Both the position numbers and the translations under genes were made by a program. 64,000 nt of DNA, taken from the NCBI RefSeq assembly GCF_014284125.1, contig NZ_JACOFX010000012.1, positions 1-64,000 of the forward strand, in the 5' to 3' direction. Every line of letters starts with the position of its first letter. Position 1 is the first letter of the stretch. The DNA comes from Undibacterium umbellatum. Its GTDB lineage: Bacteria > Pseudomonadota > Gammaproteobacteria > Burkholderiales > Burkholderiaceae_D. Positions 1-7,854 of this stretch are shown one piece after another. The notes under the pieces are model-generated. The model was not told the DNA's origin, did no database searches, and was given only the letters and a program-made list of their open reading frames with translations.

Positions 1-163
1 TTTATAACCGCCAGCGACGTCACTCGCGTCTTGGCAATATATCGCCAGCCTTGTTTGCTGAAAATTTTAATCGGCAGTCACAGGCAGCTTAGAACATGAG
101 TGTCCGCTATTGACAGTACACCTCAAAGTGATGTAGAAAAGATCAAAATTGTTTAACCAAAAA

Positions 164-192
164 CTAAAAAAGCCCTTGAATAATCAAGAGCT
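164..192 (-). terminator. Intrinsic terminator of tRNA-Leu
   Basis: On the minus strand a 9-bp stem (arms 184-192 and 171-179, one G-U pair) with a 4-nt loop is followed by a T run (plus-strand A run at 166-170). It sits directly downstream of the tRNA-Leu gene and is the obvious transcription stop for it. Confidence 0.75.
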
Positions 193-203
193 TAATCAGT
201 GTT

Positions 204-288
204 TGGTGCCGAGAGCCGGAATCGAACCGGCACGCCTTGCGGCGCGGGATTTTGAGTCCCGTGCGTCTACCTATTCCGCCATCTCGGC
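204..288 (-). tRNA. tRNA-Leu(CAA)
   Basis: The minus strand reads as an 85-nt class II tRNA with encoded CCA at its 3' end (204-206). The 7-bp acceptor stem GCCGAGA pairs with TCTCGGC. The anticodon loop CTCAAAA gives anticodon CAA, which decodes UUG. The long variable arm and the T-loop GGTTCGATTCC are intact. It is a single-gene unit with its own promoter and terminator. Confidence 0.96.
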
Positions 289-301
289 AACGCAGAACAA
301 A

Positions 302-330
302 ATTATGACAGAGCCGTCAGGATTTTGCAA
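302..330 (-). promoter_or_regulatory. Sigma70 promoter of tRNA-Leu
   Basis: On the minus strand a -35 box TTGCAA (325-330) and a -10 box CATAAT (302-307) are separated by exactly 17 bp. The predicted start lies about 7 nt before the tRNA 5' end at 288, as expected for a short tRNA leader trimmed by RNase P. Confidence 0.6.
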
Positions 331-360
331 GTGGCTTGCTGCTTTTGCCGTTTGCTGTGT

Positions 361-1785
361 TTATGGATTTCTGCCTGGCTGGTCAAAATTTACGTTCCTG
401 CGCCACATGGCGGGGGTGGGGAAGCGTTTTTGGACGATGCGCAGGTAGTACCACAGGCTGAAGGCGACGATGGCGAGGCTGGCGCTGTTGGCCATCCAGA
501 AGCCTGCTGCGCCGTGCAGGAAAGCCGGGCTGATGTTGTAGGGGTCCAGGCCCAGGATGACACCTCCACCGAGGCCGCAGCCCCATAGCGCAAAGGCGTA
601 CAGGATGGTGGGGACGATAGCGATTTTATAGGCGCGCAGGATGAAGGCGGTGGTGACTTGTATCGCATCAAAAATCTGGTACACCGAAATGAAAGTGAAC
701 AGCGGGAAGGCGGCTGCGATGATGACGGAGTTGGAGGTGTAGGCGTGCAAGATCAGGTCGCGGCTGAACCAGATGGTGACACCGATGGGCACAGCCAGCA
801 TGGCAGCCAGGATGATGCCTGCATTGCCAGTGACGCGGGCGGCCTGCATTTGTTTGGCGCCTATGGCTTGCGCGACCAGGGTGCCGGTGGCGCTGGCGAT
901 CGCCAGGGGAAGCATGTACAGGATGGTGCCAAAGTTGGCGGTGAGCTGGTGCCCGGATACTGCGACTTCACCCAGTCGCGCGATGAACAGGGCCATGAAG
1001 GCGAATGCGGTGACTTCAATCAGGTAGCTCAGGCCCATGGGGATGCCGAGATGCAGCAGGCTGCGCAGGGCTTTCCAGTTGGGTTTGACGAAGCCGCTGC
1101 CAAATAGTGCAAACAATTCATAATATTTGACATGCTTGAGCATGAGCCAGGCAGTGATGAGCATGAGCCAGGCGTTGACGGCAGTGGCGGCAGCGCAGCC
1201 GGGGCCGCCCATGGCGGGTATGCCAAGGCCGCCAAATATAAACAGGGTGTTGAGCGGGATTTTTATCGCCAGTGCGGCGAGCTGGATGGCCATGACCATC
1301 TTGGGGCGGCCAACTGCATTATTGAGTGCGCCGTAGATCCTGAAGCCCAGGGTGGCGGGCAGGGCGATGGCGAGTATTTGCAGATATTGCGCTGCCTTGT
1401 CATTCAAGGTCGGTGAAGCTTGCGCGATGGAGAGCAGACTATTTGGGAATAGCAGGATGAGGCAGCCTATACAGGCAAGGAAAGCGCCCAGCCATACGCC
1501 TTGCTTGATTTCTGCGCCTATCTTTTTAAATTTGCGCGCGCCGAACAATTGACCAACGACAGGGGAGATGGCTTGCAAGATGCCATTGAGGCCAACGAAG
1601 ATGCTGACATAAATTGAGATGCCGATGGAGAGTGCTGCCAGGTCAGTCGCCGAGAAGCGCGAGGTCATGGCCGTGTCTATCACCCCATTGCCCACCACGG
1701 CCATCTGGCCCACCATCATGGGCCATGATAGTGAGGCGATGCGTTTGATGTTGCCGCGCAGTGTGCTGGGGTGTTCGGTCTTCAT
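361..1785 (-). CDS. MATE family multidrug efflux transporter (NorM-like)
   Basis: A 474-residue polytopic membrane protein, close to the usual 440-480 residues of MATE transporters. The N-terminus (LSWPMMVGQMAVVGNGVIDT) resembles the first helix of NorM-type proteins. About twelve hydrophobic segments follow in two halves, with the recurring pattern of MATE repeats (SPVVGQLFGARK in the first half, LVAQAIGAKQ in the second). These proteins use a proton or sodium gradient to export cationic drugs and dyes. The start codon overlaps the stop of the upstream glycosyltransferase gene (ATGA, 1782-1785), so the two are translationally coupled. The coupling may mean the substrate is related to envelope chemistry, but that is inference. 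The family is secure; the substrate is unknown. Confidence 0.9.
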   Translation of the reverse strand: MKTEHPSTLRGNIKRIASLSWPMMVGQMAVVGNGVIDTAMTSRFSATDLAALSIGISIYVSIFVGLNGILQAISPVVGQLFGARKFKKIGAEIKQGVWLGAFLACIGCLILLFPNSLLSIAQASPTLNDKAAQYLQILAIALPATLGFRIYGALNNAVGRPKMVMAIQLAALAIKIPLNTLFIFGGLGIPAMGGPGCAAATAVNAWLMLITAWLMLKHVKYYELFALFGSGFVKPNWKALRSLLHLGIPMGLSYLIEVTAFAFMALFIARLGEVAVSGHQLTANFGTILYMLPLAIASATGTLVAQAIGAKQMQAARVTGNAGIILAAMLAVPIGVTIWFSRDLILHAYTSNSVIIAAAFPLFTFISVYQIFDAIQVTTAFILRAYKIAIVPTILYAFALWGCGLGGGVILGLDPYNISPAFLHGAAGFWMANSASLAIVAFSLWYYLRIVQKRFPTPAMWRRNVNFDQPGRNP

Positions 1786-3506
1786 TGCTGCTTGCGCTGG
1801 TACAGGGTAAACAATTCGTCATTGTCGGCAGCGCGGTGGCCAGACCAGATGACTGACCAGTGCTCTGGTTTGTATTCTGGTGGCAGCACGCTCTCATGCG
1901 CGGATTTCTTGCTGTTTTGTACCAGTAACAGCTGGCAGTCATGGTCAGAGAATCCGGCAAAGTGCAGCTTGCCAAAATACGCAAATGAAGCGCGTTGTGA
2001 TGGGCCAATGTGGGCTTGTATGCAGCCCATATTGGGTGGCACTTTTTGCGCGAGTTCTTTGGACAGTGGCGCATAGCTGACTTTTTGGTCCAGCCACTGC
2101 AAGCCCAGGCTTTGCACCAATAGCCAGCATAAGATAACGCCACCACTGGACAATACTACTGCGCGCCACAATACGGCAGGCTGTCTGGAGATGCGCCAGT
2201 AGACAAGGCGGAACCAGGCTACTGTTGCACTCAGAGCGATGATGAAGACAAAAATATTGAAGCTGGACTGGTAGCCTGGCACCAGGTTGCCAGCTCTTTT
2301 CGCCATGCCGGGTGGCCAGCCTGTCTGGTCAGCCAGCCAGTACAGCCAGATAAAGGCGGCGACGGCGGTGAAGACGATGACAGAGAACCAGTCAACGGCA
2401 TTGATGGCGCTGCGCTTCATGGTTGGCAAGCCAAAGGCGGCGAGTATTGCCAGCGGTGGCAGTATCGGCAAGAGTATCGCTTCTTCTGACTGGTGATTGA
2501 GTATGGCCAGCACGCCGAAGCAAATTAAAAAGCTGACAGGTAGGGAGATGTGGAGGGCTTTCTCTTGCTTGCGCCAGGCAAAGATGGCCCAGGCTGCAAA
2601 TGGCCATGCAGGCCAGCTATACCAGATGCCATAGCGCAACAGATAACTGATGCTTTCAAACCTGGGGAAGTTGAACTGACGATAATTCCACAGCATCCAG
2701 CCCTGATAAGGCGAGCTGTCATAGGGGTGTACCAGGCTGATAGTGAATAGCCAGAGACCTGCAACGGCGATGGCCAGCGGCAGGGTGATGTTGAGCAAAT
2801 ATTTCAGGGGTTGGCGTTGCTGGCGGTAGGTGCACACTGCCAGCAGGCTGATCCATAAACCCAGGGGCAATACCCAGCCACGGGTCAGTACCAGCAAGCC
2901 TAGTGTGCCGCCAATTTTGGCGGCGGTGCGCTTGCCTGGTTCATCCAGCAGGCGCACACATAAATACAGGGTGCAGGCGATCAGGGATATTTGCAGTGCT
3001 TCGGTGCTGGTTTCGTGGCTGCGCAATAGCAGGCCCAGGCAGCCAAGATAAATCAGCAATGCACCGTCAGCCAGGGTGCGGCCAAAGTCGCGTGCTTCTG
3101 GCTGGCCGCCAAAGGCCAGTTTCAGGGGTTGTGCTTCTGGCCTGCGTCCTAGCAGGTAGGTGGCATACCAGACCGAGAGTGAGCCGAGCAGGAAGAATAT
3201 GCCGGTACTCAGGCGGGCGGCCATGGGTTCACCCACCAGCCAGCCAAATAATTTAATGCAGATGGCACCAAGCCAAAACGCCAGCGGGCCTTCTTCTGGC
3301 ATGGGCAGGCCGACGATGTGCGGCCACAGCCAGTCAGACAGGTTGCCATGTGCCATGGTCCACATGATGCCGAAACCGGCGGCATCGTCACCCTTCCACG
3401 GATCGCGGCCTATCAGGCCGGGCAGGATATACAGGAGACAGAGGGCGATGATTCCCCAGCGCGGTAGCGCAACAGTTGCGGCGGCAGGAAGTCGGACTGG
3501 CTTCAT
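1782..3506 (-). CDS. GT39/ArnT-like membrane glycosyltransferase
   Basis: A 574-residue integral membrane protein with about a dozen transmembrane segments. After the first helix comes an extracytoplasmic loop with GRDPWKGDDAAGF (residues 33-45), the acidic-pair motif typical of ArnT/PMT-type (GT-C) enzymes. These use polyprenyl-phosphate sugars as donors on the periplasmic face. ArnT adds aminoarabinose to lipid A; other members modify proteins or O-antigen. The sequence does not tell which acceptor is used here, and no arn biosynthesis genes are in the window. It is the first gene of a two-gene unit with the MATE transporter, which starts inside its stop codon. No strong Shine-Dalgarno is visible before the ATG. 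Confidence 0.82.
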   Translation of the reverse strand: MKPVRLPAAATVALPRWGIIALCLLYILPGLIGRDPWKGDDAAGFGIMWTMAHGNLSDWLWPHIVGLPMPEEGPLAFWLGAICIKLFGWLVGEPMAARLSTGIFFLLGSLSVWYATYLLGRRPEAQPLKLAFGGQPEARDFGRTLADGALLIYLGCLGLLLRSHETSTEALQISLIACTLYLCVRLLDEPGKRTAAKIGGTLGLLVLTRGWVLPLGLWISLLAVCTYRQQRQPLKYLLNITLPLAIAVAGLWLFTISLVHPYDSSPYQGWMLWNYRQFNFPRFESISYLLRYGIWYSWPAWPFAAWAIFAWRKQEKALHISLPVSFLICFGVLAILNHQSEEAILLPILPPLAILAAFGLPTMKRSAINAVDWFSVIVFTAVAAFIWLYWLADQTGWPPGMAKRAGNLVPGYQSSFNIFVFIIALSATVAWFRLVYWRISRQPAVLWRAVVLSSGGVILCWLLVQSLGLQWLDQKVSYAPLSKELAQKVPPNMGCIQAHIGPSQRASFAYFGKLHFAGFSDHDCQLLLVQNSKKSAHESVLPPEYKPEHWSVIWSGHRAADNDELFTLYQRKQQ

Positions 3507-3550
3507 ATCTGGGTGGTGGAGGGAAAGGATGTTTATTGTAGGGTAAAGCT

Positions 3551-3588
3551 TTAGTAAAAAAGGCAGCCTGAGCTGCCTTTTTTACTAA
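3551..3588. terminator. Bidirectional intrinsic terminator
   Basis: A 17-bp perfect inverted repeat (3551-3567 and 3572-3588) with loop CTGA. The GC-rich core GGCAGC/GCTGCC is flanked by a 6-A and a 6-T run, so it can terminate in either direction. It lies upstream of the glycosyltransferase-MATE unit and downstream of the L31 gene, which is read on the minus strand towards higher-numbered neighbours' left side; it mainly insulates the GT-MATE unit from its surroundings. Confidence 0.75.
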
Positions 3589-3704
3589 AAATTCTTGGGA
3601 ACCACAGACTGTCTTGCGTACTCCGCGATTTTGTATTAGCAAGGCTGGCCCTGCTAACGCATGAGACTGTGCTACTTGAGATTCGTCTGTGTTTCCCTGG
3701 CCAA

Positions 3705-3971
3705 TTAGTTGGCGACAGAAGTCTTGGAACCGACTTTGCCGAATTTTTGGCGGAATTTTTCAACGCGACCGGCTGTATCCACGATTTTGTGTTTGCCAGT
3801 GTAGAAAGGATGAGATTCTGCAGAAACCTCGATCTTTACCAGTGGGTATTCTTTACCTTCAAACTCACCTTTGTCTTTGGTGTTGATAGTTGAACGTGTG
3901 ATGAATTTGAAATCGCAAGAAACGTCGTGGAACAGAACTTCGCGATAATTTGGGTGGATGCCATCTCTCAT
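3705..3971 (-). CDS. rpmE2: 50S ribosomal protein L31 type B
   Basis: An 88-residue protein beginning [16 protein letters not shown], characteristic of L31. It has the longer type B form with the insertion around [42 protein letters not shown]. It lacks the paired cysteines that bind zinc in type A L31, so it is the zinc-independent version. A longer frame runs up to 4115, but the ATG at 3971 is preceded by a GAGG Shine-Dalgarno and matches the family N-terminus, so I chose it. In many proteobacteria this paralogue is induced by zinc shortage through Zur; I see no clear Zur palindrome in the upstream 150 bp. Confidence 0.95.
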   Translation of the reverse strand: MRDGIHPNYREVLFHDVSCDFKFITRSTINTKDKGEFEGKEYPLVKIEVSAESHPFYTGKHKIVDTAGRVEKFRQKFGKVGSKTSVAN

Positions 3972-4497
3972 GCTTGCCTCGAAAATAGTGTAGGTAGCCA
4001 ATAAGCACTTCGTCGGTCGCCTTGCTTCTTGACCCGATTGCATTATCACTTGCCAAAGGTTTAAATAGTTGTCTGGATTCTGGACGCCCAAAATGCCAAG
4101 CCGATGATTATACAACGAAAATTGGGATTTTTGCGATGGGATGTGGTGGATGATAAGGGCTTGTTGCAGATAAATGCTGGTTGGATAATTCGGTTTTGAG
4201 AGAGATGGAGTTATTTAATACATATGTTTTCTGTTTTTTGTTGCGGCTTATTCCCGTTTTCTACGAACGGCGCTGGAGCGCCAGTCCGGTGGGTTCCTAC
4301 CTACGCAGGAACGACGAATTTAAGGAGATGGCTTCTTCTGGTAGCCTTTTGTTTTTTTGCATTTCTCTTTGTCGTTCTCTGTGTCTCCGTGTCTCTGTGG
4401 TGAGAGGTTTTGAATTTCACACACACAAACTCTAGACCCAAAACCACCCCTAACTTGATAAACTCCCCATTTTTGCACCAAATCCTGAAGGAGAAAC
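3972..4497. other. Intergenic region with no supported gene
   Basis: 526 bp between the divergent L31 and TRIC genes. No convincing open frame is present. It contains a GC-rich hairpin (GGCGCT/AGCGCC near 4268-4281), a diverged copy of the palindromic repeat family (separate entry) and a pyrimidine-rich, weakly repetitive stretch at about 4345-4405. Promoters for both flanking genes must lie here, but none is clear enough to call. Confidence 0.6.
4291..4316. repeat. Diverged dRS3-like palindromic repeat
   Basis: Arms GTTCCT (4293-4298) and AGGAAC (4307-4312) enclose ACCTACGC and are followed by GACG. The order and trailing GACG match the palindromes at 47.1-48.0 kb (inverted orientation: GG-TTCCCGCCTGCGCGGGAA-TGACG), with changes in both arms that preserve pairing. 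Assigned as a distant member of the same repeat family. Confidence 0.4.
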
Positions 4498-5127
4498 ATG
4501 ACGACGAGCTATCTGGGTATGAGTTCGATGTTGCATACCATTGAAGTCGCCGGGATACTGGCTTTTGCCAGTTCGGGATTTATTGAGGCGCGACGCAAGC
4601 GCATGGATGTAGTGGGGGTGTTTACAGTGGCCTTTATCACAGCCTTTGGCGGCGGCACCCTGCGTGACTTGCTGCTGGACCGGCGGCCTCTGTTTTGGGT
4701 GGAGAATCAGGAATACCCTATCATCATCTTTGTCATGTCTGTCGTCGCCATCCCGTTTTTACGGCATTTGCGTAATGCAGTGACGGAAAATGCCATCGTG
4801 CTGGCAGATGCGCTGGGACTGGGTTTGTTCAGTGTGACCGGGGCGTCGCTGGCGCAAGAGGCGCAGATGCCGATGTTTGTCTGTGTCATGATGGGGGTGA
4901 TCACCGGCATTTTTGGTGGTGTCTTGCGCGATATTATCTGTAATGAAATACCGCTGGTGTTCCGGCGCAGCCATTTATATGCGACTTGCGCCTTTGCGGG
5001 TTGCTGGACTTATCTGATACTGAACCGGCTAGAGGTCAATGAAGGTGTTGCCCTGGCATTTGGGGTGGGTATATGTTTCGTACTGCGCATGATGGCAGTA
5101 CGGTTTGACTGGAAGTTGCCAGTTTAG
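4498..5127 (+). CDS. Trimeric intracellular cation (TRIC) channel family membrane protein (UPF0126)
   Basis: A 209-residue membrane protein with about seven helices, built as two homologous halves. Each half carries the family signature: FGGGTLRDLLL near residue 57 and FGGVLRDII near residue 140. This glycine-rich LRD repeat identifies the bacterial TRIC/UPF0126 family. Structurally studied prokaryotic members form homotrimeric potassium-permeable channels; the physiological role in this organism is unknown. The ATG is preceded by AAGGAG at good spacing. The gene ends in a short convergent overlap with the tetR stop codon (5124-5127), so transcripts from both sides may run into each other. 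Confidence 0.88.
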   Translation: MTTSYLGMSSMLHTIEVAGILAFASSGFIEARRKRMDVVGVFTVAFITAFGGGTLRDLLLDRRPLFWVENQEYPIIIFVMSVVAIPFLRHLRNAVTENAIVLADALGLGLFSVTGASLAQEAQMPMFVCVMMGVITGIFGGVLRDIICNEIPLVFRRSHLYATCAFAGCWTYLILNRLEVNEGVALAFGVGICFVLRMMAVRFDWKLPV

Positions 5128-5804
5128 TTTTGCCCAGAAGCCTGGCGCATATTGCATCCCTGCTCAGCTGGCTTCGATTTTTTTAATGGCGGGCGGGCTA
5201 CCAGGCCTGCCATGAATATGTCTACCATGTCTTCCGCATGTTGCATCAGACAATAGGCGGAAGAGTCTTCCAGCCATTCATGGACTATGCCTATGACATA
5301 GGCGTGGCTGGCTTGCATGGCGATCCAGGTGTCGGTGTCTGGATGTAATTGCCCCTGATCAACAGCTTGCTGGATCATGGCTTGTACTTTGGCCAGGCAT
5401 TCATCCCGTTTTTCGCTTTCGGCACTGAAAAAAATCAGTTCGCTGTTTTTCTCACAGCGATGAAAAATGATGTCAAACACATTTTGCTGACGCGGGTTGC
5501 CTGTAACCAGGTTAAGAAAGTGGACATTTAACTCTTTGAGGCCAGCCAGCGGGTCTTTGAGCGGTGCAGAAACAATTTCATTAAGCAAGGCTTCCATGGG
5601 TAGAAAGGCGCGGTCGCACATGGCCTGAAAGAGGGCATTTTTATCCTTGAAGTGCCAGTAAATGGCGCCGCGTGTCATGCCTGCTGCCGTGGCAACATCA
5701 TTGAGTGTGGTGCTGGTGACACCTCTTTCGGCGAATACTTTTTCTGCTGCGTCTAGCAGCGTATTATAAGTTTCCTGTGCTTCTTCTTTCGTCTTTCTGA
5801 CCAT
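5124..5804 (-). CDS. TetR/AcrR family repressor of the adjacent RND pump
   Basis: A 226-residue regulator. The N-terminal TetR helix-turn-helix (about residues 10-57) ends in the classic GMTRGAIYWHFKDKNALF recognition-helix pattern of AcrR/TtgR proteins. The C-terminal part is the ligand-binding and dimerisation domain. A longer frame starts at 5945, but the ATG at 5804 is preceded by AAAGGA at 7 nt and begins MVRKTKEEAQETY, the usual AcrR/TtgR start. It is divergent from the RND operon, and an AcrR-type palindrome overlaps the pump promoter (6384-6407). Family knowledge suggests it represses the pump and releases DNA when it binds a drug or aromatic compound; the ligand is not predictable. 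Confidence 0.9.
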   Translation of the reverse strand: MVRKTKEEAQETYNTLLDAAEKVFAERGVTSTTLNDVATAAGMTRGAIYWHFKDKNALFQAMCDRAFLPMEALLNEIVSAPLKDPLAGLKELNVHFLNLVTGNPRQQNVFDIIFHRCEKNSELIFFSAESEKRDECLAKVQAMIQQAVDQGQLHPDTDTWIAMQASHAYVIGIVHEWLEDSSAYCLMQHAEDMVDIFMAGLVARPPLKKSKPAEQGCNMRQASGQN

Positions 5805-6264
5805 GTTGTTTCCTTTGCGCACGCTGCGTTTTATTACTGCGTACAATTTTTTTGCTGTCTCTTCGTTATTGTAAGTAAGCACAGTAGGGCGAGTGCCTGT
5901 GAAAGTAAGAAGCTTTCTGCTATTCGCTCTACGTGAGTAAGGCATGTGTTTCGGTTTATACCGTTTTTATGTTTTTAAAGCCTGCACTGTTACGGATTGA
6001 TACTGCTGCTTATTTTAAAAATCGCGCTGTGCCAGATCAAACTTGTTGCCTGGCAGCAGAAATTTATTGTCTGCTCTATACTTGTTTTCTTGTCTGACTT
6101 GCCAGTCTCTATCAACCCTTGGGATCGGGATGTCATGAGGCTTTCATCAGTCTGCTTTATAAAGCATTTAATTGCCGCGCTGGTCATTCATGCTGCTAAT
6201 GACTGCAAACAATTCTTGTTAATTTGAAACCAACTCACGAAGAGTCTTGCAAACACGGCTTACA

Positions 6265-6313
6265 AAAAACCACCTCTGTTTCACTGTATTTCAACCATAC
6301 AACGGTGGTTTTT
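6265..6313. repeat. 10-bp perfect inverted repeat upstream of the RND promoter
   Basis: AAAAACCACC (6265-6274) and GGTGGTTTTT (6304-6313) form a perfect 10-bp stem around a 29-nt loop. On the plus strand it ends in a short T run and could act as a weak terminator upstream of the pump promoter. The long loop also fits two half-sites of a DNA-binding protein. No function is assigned. Confidence 0.4.
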
Positions 6314-6381
6314 CGTGGCAGGTAAGTATCCGGATATCACCAAAATTCCCTGTAATTAAGTAGGGCTGTTTAAAAACTTTA

Positions 6382-6409
6382 TTTACAAACATTCGTGAAT
6401 GTATATAAT
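6382..6409 (+). promoter_or_regulatory. RND operon promoter with AcrR-type operator
   Basis: A -35 box TTTACA (6382-6387) and a consensus -10 TATAAT (6404-6409) lie 16 bp apart. Between and across them lies a palindrome centred at 6395.5 with perfect arms ACATTC/GAATGT (6389-6394, 6397-6402). It closely resembles the E. coli AcrR operator (ACATTT-AT-GAATGT type) and extends with weaker symmetry to 6384-6407. A repressor bound here would block RNA polymerase directly. The adjacent divergent TetR/AcrR gene is the natural candidate. Confidence 0.75.
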
Positions 6410-6446
6410 AGCACACCGCCTTTCCTTTTAGAAGAAAGAATCTCCT

Positions 6447-7796
6447 ATGCGCTCCCCTGCAAAACCAATAACAAATGTATTTAAGCTATCTTCGATAACC
6501 AGTCATATGACTCAGGCTTTGCCTGCCTTGCGTATTGCTGCCATCAGCCTGCCTTTGCTGGTATTGGCTGCCTGTGGCGACAAAGGTGGGGCAAACGCTG
6601 CCGGACCTGGCAAGATGCCACCGCCGGAAGTGAATGTCGTGACCGTGCAGCCGCGCAACCTGGGCATGGACTTTGAATATGCGGCGCAAACCGCAGGTTC
6701 ACGTGAGACAGAAGTGCGCGCCCGTGTTGCCGGTATTTTAGAAAATCGCCTGTATGAAGAAGGTTCGCGCGTTAAGGCTGGCACTGTTCTGTTCCAGATT
6801 GACCCGGGTGCTTACCGCACGCAACTGGCATCTGCAGAAGCGTCTGCTGGTGTGGCAGAAGCCAAGCTGAACCAGGCCAAGCGCGAATTTGCCCGCCTGA
6901 CGCCACTGGCAGCAGAGAAAGCCATCAGCCAGAAAGAGTTTGACGATGCCAAGTCTGCGTTGGAAACAGCAGAAGCCAGCTACAAGCAGGTGCAGGCGCA
7001 GGTCAATGAAGCCAAACTCAATCTTGGTTATACCCGTGTCGTGGCGCCTATCGATGGTGTGACGGGAGTTGCCGCCAAATCCAACGGCAGCCTGGTGACA
7101 GCGGCGGACAGTTTGTTGACGACCATCGTGCAAACTGATCCCGTGTATGTCAACTTTAGCGTACCTGAAGCAGATTACCTGAAGCTGAGCAAGGATGTAG
7201 GCGCTGGCAAGATTGCCTTGCCTGGCAAGAAAACCAATAACGGCAGCCTGGCGTTTGATGTGCAGTTGAAGCTGGCTGACGGCAGCATGGCTCCTGTCAC
7301 AGGCAAGATGAATTTTGTCAGTGAAAAGGTGAACCCGGCAACTGGCGGATTTGATGCCCGTGCCCAGGTGCCAAATCCTGAAGGCACTCTGCGCCCAGGC
7401 CAGTTTGTGCGCGTGATACTCAGCGGTGCTACCCGCAGTGCGGCTATTGCGATACCTCAGCGTGCAGTGATTGACAGCCCCATGGGCAAGATTGTGTTCA
7501 CGGTGTCGCCTGATAACAAGCTGGTGCCAAAACCAGTTGAGCTGGATGGCTGGTCGCATGGTGAATGGATAGTGACCAAGGGTTTGCAAGGTGGCGACCG
7601 CGTGCTGGTGGATGGTTTCATCAAGGCACATGATCCTGGCATGACAGTGACACCAATCGCGATTACGGCCAAGGCGGCATCGACACCCGCTGCTCCAGCA
7701 GGTGCGCCAGCGGCCAAACCTGATGATAAACCTGCGGCAGCGCCAGCATCGGCCCCGGCTGCAAGTGCTGCGGCCAGTGCAGAGGCAAAACACTAA
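6447..7796 (+). CDS. RND efflux periplasmic adaptor (AcrA/MexA family) lipoprotein
   Basis: A 449-residue membrane fusion protein. The N-terminus has a hydrophobic stretch ending in lipobox LAAC (Cys43), so it should be an inner-membrane-anchored lipoprotein. Then follow the barrel-sandwich half, an alpha-hairpin coiled coil (about residues 125-195), the second lipoyl half (VVAPIDGVTGV) and the beta-barrel and membrane-proximal domains (RPGQFVRVIL). The C-terminus ends in an 45-residue Ala/Pro-rich tail that is longer than in AcrA. The first ATG (6447) leaves a rather long pre-lipobox region; ATG 6507 would give a more typical signal peptide. It is the first gene of a three-gene pump operon. 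Confidence 0.93.
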   Translation: MRSPAKPITNVFKLSSITSHMTQALPALRIAAISLPLLVLAACGDKGGANAAGPGKMPPPEVNVVTVQPRNLGMDFEYAAQTAGSRETEVRARVAGILENRLYEEGSRVKAGTVLFQIDPGAYRTQLASAEASAGVAEAKLNQAKREFARLTPLAAEKAISQKEFDDAKSALETAEASYKQVQAQVNEAKLNLGYTRVVAPIDGVTGVAAKSNGSLVTAADSLLTTIVQTDPVYVNFSVPEADYLKLSKDVGAGKIALPGKKTNNGSLAFDVQLKLADGSMAPVTGKMNFVSEKVNPATGGFDARAQVPNPEGTLRPGQFVRVILSGATRSAAIAIPQRAVIDSPMGKIVFTVSPDNKLVPKPVELDGWSHGEWIVTKGLQGGDRVLVDGFIKAHDPGMTVTPIAITAKAASTPAAPAGAPAAKPDDKPAAAPASAPAASAAASAEAKH

Positions 7797-7854
7797 GCTT
7801 CTGACCAGCTGAAAATCCGCTGCATAACTTAGCTAAGGCTACAAGGAATAATTC

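Larger units (their letters stand above)
5805..6446. other. Divergent regulatory region between tetR and the RND operon
   Basis: 642 bp with no supported gene. It holds the tetR promoter side (not resolved), a long-loop inverted repeat at 6265-6313, and the RND promoter with its operator at 6382-6409. Confidence 0.7.

Noticed and set aside
1-163. Possible C-terminus of a gene entering from the left (plus frame 1 open to TGA at 97-99)
   Set aside because: Only about 32 codons, with no recognisable sequence; not enough to call.
149-448. 99-codon plus-strand frame at the left edge
   Set aside because: It runs through the terminator and the tRNA-Leu gene on the opposite strand.
3972-4120. Zur box upstream of zinc-free L31
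   Set aside because: No palindrome close to the known Zur consensus could be found.
4345-4405. Pyrimidine-rich, CTCTGTGTCTC-like stretch as a distinct repeat element
   Set aside because: Weak, imperfect repetition with no second copy in the window.
6738-7793. 351-codon frame antisense to the RND adaptor gene
   Set aside because: The plus-strand adaptor is certain; the antisense translation is His/Cys/Arg-rich without domains.
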